From Burkholderiaceae bacterium (GTDB lineage Bacteria; Pseudomonadota; Gammaproteobacteria; Burkholderiales; Burkholderiaceae), in contig CANBPJ010000025.1 of NCBI GenBank assembly GCA_947371415.1, positions 1 to 18,762 of the forward strand: a stretch of 18,762 bases of DNA, given 5' to 3'. The notes under the pieces were generated by a model. That model ran no database searches. It saw only the letters and a list, made by a program, of their open reading frames with translations, and was not told where the DNA came from. The first letter of the stretch is position 1, and each line of letters starts with the position of its first letter. A program made the translations under genes and the position numbers. Shown piece by piece: positions 14,115 through 18,762 of this stretch.

Positions 14115-15155
14115 GTGTCTTACCAAGTCACGCTCAAAGCGAGCGGCAAACAATTTACCGTCCAAAAGGATGAGACCCTCTTAGAGGCCGCCTTGCAGCA
14201 AGGCATTACGCTCCCCTACGGCTGTAAAAACGGTGCCTGTGGATCCTGTAAAGGCAAAATTCTGGAGGGTCAAGTAGAGCATGGTCAGCATAGCGCTACT
14301 GCTCTTAGCCCAGCAGATGAGGCATCTGGTAGTACCTTATTTTGCTGTGCTCACCCCAAATCGGATCTCCTTATCGAGGCACGGGAAGTTCAAGGCGCTA
14401 GCGATATTGCGATCCGCAAAGTGCCCTGCCGTGTGAATTCGATTTCCAAACCAAGTGACGATGTGGCTATTCTTACGCTACAGCTCCCGGCAACCGAGCG
14501 CTTCCAATTCTTGGCTGGTCAATATTTAGAATTTCTATTGAAGGATGGGCAGCGCCGCGCCTACTCGATTGCAAACGCACCCGATCAAGAAGGCCCCCTT
14601 GAGTTGCATCTGCGCCATTTGCCGGGCGGCCTATTCACCGATTTTGTCTTTGGAGCAAAAGAGCCTGCGCTAAAAGAGAAGGATATCCTGCGTTTTGAGG
14701 GGCCTCTAGGTAGCTTCTTCCTAAGAGAGGACTCTAAAAAGCCGATTATTTTTGTTGCCGCAGGTACCGGCTTTGCGCCGATCAAATCCATCGTGGAACA
14801 AATGCAGATTAAGAAAATTCAGCGTCCCATTCACCTGTATTGGGGTGGACGTCGCCCTAGCGATCTTTACCTCGATACGCTCTGCCAAAGCTGGGTAAAG
14901 GATATTCCTGACTTTACCTACATCCCAGTGATTTCGAATGCCTTGCCAGAGGATCAATGGGCCGGAAGAGATGGCTTCGTACATCAAGCAGTAATTGCTG
15001 ATCATCCCGATCTGGCAGGATTCCAGGTCTATGCCTGTGGCGCCCCCGTCATGGTCAACGCTGCCCGTCAGGACTTTTCATCCCAGTGTTATTTGCCTGA
15101 GGAAGAATTCTATGCAGACTCCTTTACGAGCGCTGCTGACCTTGCAACAAACTAA
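14115..15155 (+). CDS. Ferredoxin-type NAD(P)H-flavin oxidoreductase (CDP-6-deoxy-delta-3,4-glucoseen reductase-like)
   Basis: Electron-transfer flavoprotein of 346 residues with two parts. An N-terminal plant-type [2Fe-2S] ferredoxin domain (about 1-90) has ligands C37, C42, C45 and C77 in YGCKNGACGSCKG and LFCCAHP. A C-terminal ferredoxin-NADP reductase module has the FAD motif RRAYSIANAP and the NAD-binding motif FVAAGTGFAPIKSIVEQM, ending in YACGAPVMV. This order matches the betaproteobacterial proteins commonly named CDP-6-deoxyglucoseen reductase, but no deoxysugar genes are nearby, so that name is probably only similarity. A role as reductase partner for an unlinked oxygenase or metabolic enzyme is equally likely. 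GTG start chosen from Shine-Dalgarno spacing. argD follows after 43 bases. Confidence 0.88.
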   Translation: MSYQVTLKASGKQFTVQKDETLLEAALQQGITLPYGCKNGACGSCKGKILEGQVEHGQHSATALSPADEASGSTLFCCAHPKSDLLIEAREVQGASDIAIRKVPCRVNSISKPSDDVAILTLQLPATERFQFLAGQYLEFLLKDGQRRAYSIANAPDQEGPLELHLRHLPGGLFTDFVFGAKEPALKEKDILRFEGPLGSFFLREDSKKPIIFVAAGTGFAPIKSIVEQMQIKKIQRPIHLYWGGRRPSDLYLDTLCQSWVKDIPDFTYIPVISNALPEDQWAGRDGFVHQAVIADHPDLAGFQVYACGAPVMVNAARQDFSSQCYLPEEEFYADSFTSAADLATN

Positions 15156-15165
15156 GCGTGATAAT
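15136..15165 (+). promoter_or_regulatory. Possible argD promoter
   Basis: CTGACC (15136-15141, 4 of 6 to TTGACA), an 18-base spacer and GATAAT (15160-15165, 5 of 6 to TATAAT) lie at the end of the reductase gene, about 33 bases before the aminotransferase ATG. The aminotransferase may thus be transcribed on its own as well as by read-through. Confidence 0.4.
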
Positions 15166-15198
15166 AGAAGCCTGATTTGATCTCACCAAGCAAACAAT

Positions 15199-16392
15199 AT
15201 GAATAAGCCAGCCCAATCCGTAGATGCTCACTCAGTGATGTTTATTACCCCAAGACCAGAAGTGGTCATGGTTGAGGGTAAAGGTTCGTGGCTGACAGAT
15301 AACAACGGCAAGCGCTACTTGGACTTCTTGCAAGGCTGGGCGGTGAACTGCCTAGGGCATAGCAATCCAGGGATGATTGAGGCCCTGAATGCGCAAGCGA
15401 AGAAGCTGATCAATCCAAGTCCGGCCTTCTATAACGAGCCAATGATTCGTTTGTCGAACTTGCTCACAGACAATAGTTGTTTCAATAAAGTCTTCTTTGC
15501 CAATAGTGGCGCGGAGGCTAATGAAGGTGCAATTAAATTAGCGCGTAAGTGGGGTCAAATCAATAAGTCTGGCGCCTTTGAAATCATCACCTTTGATCAC
15601 AGCTTTCATGGCCGCACCCTAGCAACCATGAGCGCCTCTGGTAAGCCAGGGTGGGACACGATGTTTGCCCCACAAGTAGCCGGCTTCCCAAAAGCAGACT
15701 TAAACGATTTAGAGTCCGTCAAAAAGCTAGTTACAGACAAAACCGTTGCAGTGATGCTCGAGCCCGTGCAAGGTGAAGGCGGCGTGATCCCCGCCTCCAA
15801 AGAATTCATGCAAAGCCTGCGTCAATTCACCAAAGAAAATAATATTCTATTGATCGTGGATGAAGTCCAGGCTGGCTGTGGCCGCACTGGCACACTTTTT
15901 GCATACCAGCATTACGGCATTGAGCCGGACATCATGACCTTAGGCAAGGGCATTGGTGGCGGCGTTCCGCTGGCCGCACTGATGGCAACTGATGCTGTTG
16001 CTTGTTTTGTACCGGGAGATCAAGGTGGAACCTATAACGGTAATCCCCTCATGACTGCTGTAGGAATCAGCGTGATTGAACAACTCTTGGCTCCAGGCTT
16101 CTTAGAATCGGTTCGCGCAAAAGGCGAGCTACTTAGCAAAGAATTACTCTCCATCTCCGCAGAATTTAATTTGGATGGTGAACGTGGCGAAGGTTTATTG
16201 CGGGCTCTGATGCTTAGTAGCGACATTGGCGGAAAATTAGTTGAACTGGCTCGCGATCGCAATCCAGAAGGTTTACTGATTAATTCACCAAGACCCAATC
16301 TACTGCGTTTTATGCCAGCACTCAATGTGAGCGATGATGAAATCCATCGGATGTGCAATATCTTGAGAGGGCTTCTCAAGCAAGTTGCTTAA
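15199..16392 (+). CDS. argD: Acetylornithine aminotransferase (class III, PLP-dependent)
   Basis: Fold-type I PLP enzyme of 397 residues, the normal ArgD length. It would convert N-acetylglutamate semialdehyde plus glutamate to N-acetylornithine in arginine synthesis, and may also serve as succinyldiaminopimelate aminotransferase. Visible: YLDFLQGWAVNCLGHSNP (substrate entry), FFANSGAEANEGAIKLAR (phosphate-binding loop, 99-116), FHGRTLATMSASG, EPVQGEGGV, IVDEVQAGCGRTG (D221 binds the PLP ring), LGKGIGGGVPL with PLP lysine K250, and GTYNGNPL. No Shine-Dalgarno is evident before ATG 15199. Other class III aminotransferases share these motifs; lack of neighbouring arg genes leaves some doubt about the exact substrate. 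A strong terminator follows. Confidence 0.85.
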   Translation: MNKPAQSVDAHSVMFITPRPEVVMVEGKGSWLTDNNGKRYLDFLQGWAVNCLGHSNPGMIEALNAQAKKLINPSPAFYNEPMIRLSNLLTDNSCFNKVFFANSGAEANEGAIKLARKWGQINKSGAFEIITFDHSFHGRTLATMSASGKPGWDTMFAPQVAGFPKADLNDLESVKKLVTDKTVAVMLEPVQGEGGVIPASKEFMQSLRQFTKENNILLIVDEVQAGCGRTGTLFAYQHYGIEPDIMTLGKGIGGGVPLAALMATDAVACFVPGDQGGTYNGNPLMTAVGISVIEQLLAPGFLESVRAKGELLSKELLSISAEFNLDGERGEGLLRALMLSSDIGGKLVELARDRNPEGLLINSPRPNLLRFMPALNVSDDEIHRMCNILRGLLKQVA

Positions 16393-16411
16393 GGACATCA
16401 AGCAACAATGC

Positions 16412-16442
16412 AATAAAGGGGCCTTGAGCCCCTTTATTTTTT
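16412..16442 (+). terminator. Intrinsic terminator after argD
   Basis: An 11-bp perfect stem, AATAAAGGGGC (16412-16422) with GCCCCTTTATT (16428-16438), closes a 5-base loop and continues into T (to 16442). It separates argD from convergent ispH. On the minus strand the tail is not T-rich, so it is a weaker stop for ispH. Confidence 0.9.
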
Positions 16443-16479
16443 GCCACATGAATCAAGCCGCTTAGCTTCCCATGAGCTG

Positions 16480-17433
16480 CTAGCCAACCAAATTCTTTGG
16501 CAACGAAAAGGTGACATCCTCAACAACGCCGTCTAAGGCTCGAATATTGCGAGGACCAAATTCTTGAATTTTGCTAACAATCGATTGCGCAAGACTCTCA
16601 GGAGCTGAAGCACCAGCCGTAAGCCCAACCCGCTTCTTACCAACAAACCATTCCGCCTTGAGCTGCTCAGGCGCATCCACCATGTAAGCAGGTACACCCA
16701 GCTTTTCAGCTAATTCACGCAAGCGATTCGAGTTCGAACTCGCCTTACTACCCACCACAATAACCACCTCCACTTGGGGTGCCATAAATTTCACAGCATC
16801 TTGGCGATTTTGAGTGGCATAGCAAATATCTTGTTTGCGAGGCTGAACAATATTCGGAAATTTTTGAGTTAAGACCTCGACAATTTCTTTGGTCTCATCT
16901 ACGGAGAGCGTGGTTTGTGTAACAAAAGCAATTTTTTCATTCGCAGTAAAAGGCAGGTCTGCAACATCAGCGACTCTTTCAATCAGATAAACGCCTGCTT
17001 TTACCTGTCCCATCGTGCCCTCCACTTCTGGATGGCCGGCATGCCCAATCATCAAGACTGTGAAACCTTCGTTGCACATTTTCACAACCTCAAGATGGAC
17101 TTTGGTGACCAATGGGCAGGTAGCGTCATATACCTGCAGGCCACGCTCCTGCGCCTCTTTACGAACCTCTTGAGAAACACCGTGCGCACTGAACACCACG
17201 ATTCCCCCTTTAGGAACCTCGTGCAATTCATCAACAAATACTGCGCCCTTCTCACGCAGACCATTCACGACATATGCGTTGTGAACAATCTCATGGCGCA
17301 CATAAATCGGCGCACCAAAACGTATCAGTGCTTCATTCACAATATTGATTGCCCGATCTACGCCCGCACAAAAACCACGGGGTTGGGCCATCAATATTTC
17401 TGCGGAATCGTGTGTAGTCACTGGCGCACTCAT
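16480..17433 (-). CDS. ispH: 4-hydroxy-3-methylbut-2-enyl diphosphate reductase
   Basis: Last step of the MEP isoprenoid pathway: reduction of HMBPP to IPP and DMAPP by an iron-sulfur enzyme. It has 317 residues, normal size. All three cluster cysteines are present: C22 in PRGFCAGVDRAI, C106 in DATCPLVTKVH and C204 in QDICYATQNRQ. Substrate-pocket residues appear in IVHNAYV (H51) and GHAGHPEVEGT (H134, E136), and TQTTLS and GSKASSNSNRL are visible. Numbering is shifted by about +10 from E. coli IspH because of a short N-terminal extension. It follows fkpB with only 3 bases between stop and start and no clear Shine-Dalgarno, so translation is probably coupled. The same fkpB-ispH order occurs in E. 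coli. Confidence 0.97.
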   Translation of the reverse strand: MSAPVTTHDSAEILMAQPRGFCAGVDRAINIVNEALIRFGAPIYVRHEIVHNAYVVNGLREKGAVFVDELHEVPKGGIVVFSAHGVSQEVRKEAQERGLQVYDATCPLVTKVHLEVVKMCNEGFTVLMIGHAGHPEVEGTMGQVKAGVYLIERVADVADLPFTANEKIAFVTQTTLSVDETKEIVEVLTQKFPNIVQPRKQDICYATQNRQDAVKFMAPQVEVVIVVGSKASSNSNRLRELAEKLGVPAYMVDAPEQLKAEWFVGKKRVGLTAGASAPESLAQSIVSKIQEFGPRNIRALDGVVEDVTFSLPKNLVG

Positions 17434-17436
17434 CAG

Positions 17437-17883
17437 TTAGAGAATTGCCACGATTTCAGCTTCGAAGGTAATAGGCCTTCCAGCAAGCGGGTGATTGAAA
17501 TCAAACCAAGCACCTTCTTCATTGATCGATTGCAACACCCCAGCGTATTGCGCGCCACCAGGAGCATTGAATTCAATCACGTCACCTGGATTAAATTCCA
17601 CATCGTCATCGCGCCCTTCTTTAAGCGCGCCCAAAGAAACCCATTGAATTAACTCTTCCTTGCGTTCGCCAAAACTTTCTTCCGGCGGCAATAAAGCACT
17701 TTTCTTTTCCCCAACGCCCAATCCAATCAACACTTTTTCAAAACAAGGCGCAAATTGTCCAGATCCCATCAACACCGTCGCAGGGCGATCGATAAAAGTA
17801 TTGATGTAATCCTCCCCACTGGGCAAAGTCAGTCGATAGTTGAGGGTCAAGAAGGAATTAGGCAAAACCGTAAGCTTAGTCAT
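17437..17883 (-). CDS. fkpB: FKBP-type peptidyl-prolyl cis-trans isomerase (SlpA/FkpB type)
   Basis: Cytoplasmic proline isomerase and chaperone of the SlpA/SlyD class; 148 residues from ATG 17883. Visible: N-terminal FKBP strand SFLTLNYRLTLPSGEDYINTF, the RPATVLMGSGQFAPCFEKVLIGL segment that leads into the FKBP core, LPPEESFGERKEELIQWV beginning the insert-in-flap region, the GDVIEF and DFNHPLAGRPITFEAEIV strands closing the fold. The C-terminal His/Cys-rich metal tail of SlyD is absent, so it is the SlpA type. An upstream GTG at 17919 is in frame, but MTKLTVLPN matches the domain boundary and TACAAT lies 6 bases before this ATG. First gene of a two-gene unit with ispH; divergent from radC. 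Confidence 0.92.
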   Translation of the reverse strand: MTKLTVLPNSFLTLNYRLTLPSGEDYINTFIDRPATVLMGSGQFAPCFEKVLIGLGVGEKKSALLPPEESFGERKEELIQWVSLGALKEGRDDDVEFNPGDVIEFNAPGGAQYAGVLQSINEEGAWFDFNHPLAGRPITFEAEIVAIL

Positions 17884-17889
17884 AAGGTA

Positions 17890-17895
17890 ATTGTA
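17890..17895 (-). promoter_or_regulatory. Probable -10 hexamer of fkpB-ispH
   Basis: TACAAT on the minus strand (5 of 6 to consensus) ends 6 bases before the fkpB ATG. There is no Shine-Dalgarno in the remaining bases, so the mRNA is predicted leaderless or nearly so. No convincing -35 is visible. Confidence 0.45.
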
Positions 17896-17913
17896 TCTAG
17901 GCCTGAGACCAGC

Positions 17914-18603
17914 GTGCACACCCCCATTACCGAATGGCCCAAAATGGATCAGCCCCGTGAAAAGCTACGCGCCCTAGGGGCAGGCGCCCTCAGTGATGCA
18001 GAATTGCTGGCCATCTTCTTGCGGGTTGGCGTCAAAGGAAAAACCGCTGTGGCCTTGGCAGAAGACCTTCTCCACCATTTTGGCAATTTTCCACGCCTGC
18101 TATCCTGCACCCCGGAAGAACTCACCCAGATTCATGGCATGGGTATTTCTAAGTGGTCTCAAATTCAGGCGGCATATGAGTTAGTGAAGCGCAGCCTTGA
18201 GGAAACACTCTCTCAGGACTCCATATTTTCATCCCCAAGCTATGTAAGAGAGTTCTTGCAAGCCAAATTTGGGCGCCTACCGCATGAGGTGTTTCTATGT
18301 CTGCACCTTGACTCCCGCTTGCACCTAATAGAGTGCCAGGAGCTCTTTAGAGGCTCCCTGACCCACATGGCTGTCTACCCCCGAGAAATCCTCAAGGAAG
18401 CCCTCTCTAGGAATGCTAGCGCCCTGATCGTGGCCCATAACCACCCTAGCGGAAACCCACTTCCCAGCATTGCCGACCAAGAATTAACCAAGACACTCTC
18501 CAAAGCTTTGCAATTGATCGATATTCCGCTTTTAGATCACTGCATTGTGAGTGGCAGCGGTTTTTTCTCATTTTCTGATGCAGGCCTTATGAAAATTGAC
18601 TAA
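17914..18603 (+). CDS. radC: RadC-family JAMM/MPN+ domain protein
   Basis: Member of the RadC family (229 residues from GTG 17914), once linked to DNA repair but of uncertain molecular role. An N-terminal region PREKLRALGAGALSDAELLA (14-33) and a helix-hairpin-helix (TQIHGMGISKWSQIQA, 71-86) precede the JAMM metalloprotease-like domain. The full JAMM metal signature is present: E125, HNH at 175-177 (ALIVAHNHPSG), S185 and D188, spaced HxHx7Sx2D, with HLDSRLHLIE before it. The frame stays open upstream across the fkpB promoter to 17755. GTG 17914 gives the family-typical start before the ITEWP segment; ATG 17944 is an alternative. The Shine-Dalgarno is weak. Probable rpmB follows, an order also known in other proteobacteria. 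Confidence 0.93.
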   Translation: MHTPITEWPKMDQPREKLRALGAGALSDAELLAIFLRVGVKGKTAVALAEDLLHHFGNFPRLLSCTPEELTQIHGMGISKWSQIQAAYELVKRSLEETLSQDSIFSSPSYVREFLQAKFGRLPHEVFLCLHLDSRLHLIECQELFRGSLTHMAVYPREILKEALSRNASALIVAHNHPSGNPLPSIADQELTKTLSKALQLIDIPLLDHCIVSGSGFFSFSDAGLMKID

Positions 18604-18646
18604 AAATAAGAGTAATCACTAACTTAATGGGCTATTTTGAGCACAT

Positions 18647-18666
18647 TTTAGGTTCCGAGACCTAAA
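18647..18666. repeat. Inverted repeat between radC and rpmB
   Basis: TTTAGGT (18647-18653) and ACCTAAA (18660-18666) form a 7-bp perfect hairpin with a 6-base loop, 43 bases after the radC stop. No T-tract follows, so it is not a classical terminator. It could be a rho-assisted 3' end or an operator upstream of the ribosomal protein gene. Confidence 0.4.
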
Positions 18667-18713
18667 TCCTCACCACTAAAGCGAAATAGGGGTAGATCAA
18701 AGTGGGCTGAGAC

Positions 18714-18722
18714 TGATACAAT
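18714..18722 (+). promoter_or_regulatory. Probable promoter of the ribosomal protein gene
   Basis: TGATACAAT is an extended -10 (TG, one base, TACAAT). The predicted start about 7 bases downstream leaves a leader of roughly 25 bases containing the Shine-Dalgarno. No clear -35 hexamer is visible, which is common for extended -10 promoters. Confidence 0.55.
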
Positions 18723-18753
18723 CTTCTTTTTTCGCAATTAATGGAGTTATGTC

Positions 18754-18762
18754 ATGGCAAAA
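18754..18762 (+). CDS. rpmB: Start of a gene, probably 50S ribosomal protein L28 (first 3 codons only)
   Basis: ATG 18754 has a good Shine-Dalgarno GGAG (18743-18746) at 7-base spacing and an extended -10 upstream. Only Met-Ala-Lys is visible. L28 proteins commonly begin MA(K/R) and rpmB-rpmG commonly follow radC in proteobacteria, which is the basis of the name. Nothing else of the gene is in the window. Confidence 0.5.

Noticed and set aside
16915..17652. 245-codon open frame on the plus strand opposite ispH and fkpB
   Set aside because: It lies entirely antisense to two genes with clear family motifs, has low-complexity unlikely composition (many His, Asn, Cys) and no recognisable domain or Shine-Dalgarno. 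It is a shadow frame.
18707..18712. CTGAGA upstream of rpmB, recalling the TPP riboswitch core
   Set aside because: The other conserved TPP elements and helices are absent, and the site overlaps the promoter rather than lying in a leader.
1..18762. Mobile element, CRISPR, toxin-antitoxin or defence cassette
   Set aside because: I looked on both strands for transposase or integrase motifs, regularly spaced repeats and small paired unknown genes. Apart from the direct repeat inside uvrD, everything is accounted for by ordinary housekeeping genes.

Overview
The window looks like a chromosomal housekeeping segment of a betaproteobacterium. The best fit is Burkholderiaceae of the Polynucleobacter type. 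I infer this from protein flavour, intermediate GC, very short intergenic gaps, the fkpB-ispH and radC-rpmB neighbourhoods, and a TctBA permease pair. No database comparison was possible. I see no tRNA, rRNA, CRISPR array, insertion sequence or phage gene, and no gene-free stretch longer than about 150 bases.

Layout. Positions 1-2435 (minus) hold most of a UvrD-type helicase gene running off the left edge. Divergent from it, valS (2460-5360) and galU (5391-6275) form a plus-strand unit ending at a strong hairpin terminator. Converging on that terminator is the minus-strand pair alaS-tusA (9246-6386), joined by a 4-base stop/start overlap. Divergent from alaS is tctB-tctA (9374-11354), two membrane subunits of a tripartite tricarboxylate transporter with no binding protein beside them. 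A terminator follows, then glnS (11438-13210), which overlaps the 3' end of a convergent NAD-dependent epimerase-like gene (14078-13191) by 20 bases. Divergent from the epimerase are a ferredoxin-type flavin reductase (14115-15155) and an acetylornithine aminotransferase (15199-16392) with its own terminator. On the minus strand follows fkpB-ispH (17883-16480). Divergent from these is radC (17914-18603). The window closes with the first three codons of what is probably rpmB (L28).

Function. Most genes are core: three aminoacyl-tRNA synthetases (Val, Ala, Gln), a TusA-family sulfur carrier, DNA repair (UvrD, RadC), isoprenoid synthesis (IspH), a nucleotide-sugar precursor (GalU) and arginine synthesis (ArgD).

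The most notable signal is in uvrD. Its 3' part carries an in-frame tandem duplication with a 444-base period, so the predicted protein would contain helicase motif VI and the C-terminal linker twice. The two visible copies differ only at three synonymous third positions, all beside the junction. It is either a real, partly homogenised duplication or an assembly or strain chimera at a contig edge. A second theme is promoter architecture: several genes (uvrD, valS, alaS, glnS, the epimerase, fkpB) have a -10-like hexamer 6-9 bases before the start codon and no Shine-Dalgarno sequence, which suggests leaderless or near-leaderless mRNAs. Two divergent pairs share palindromic -10 elements. I found no convincing evidence of a previously undescribed multi-gene system.
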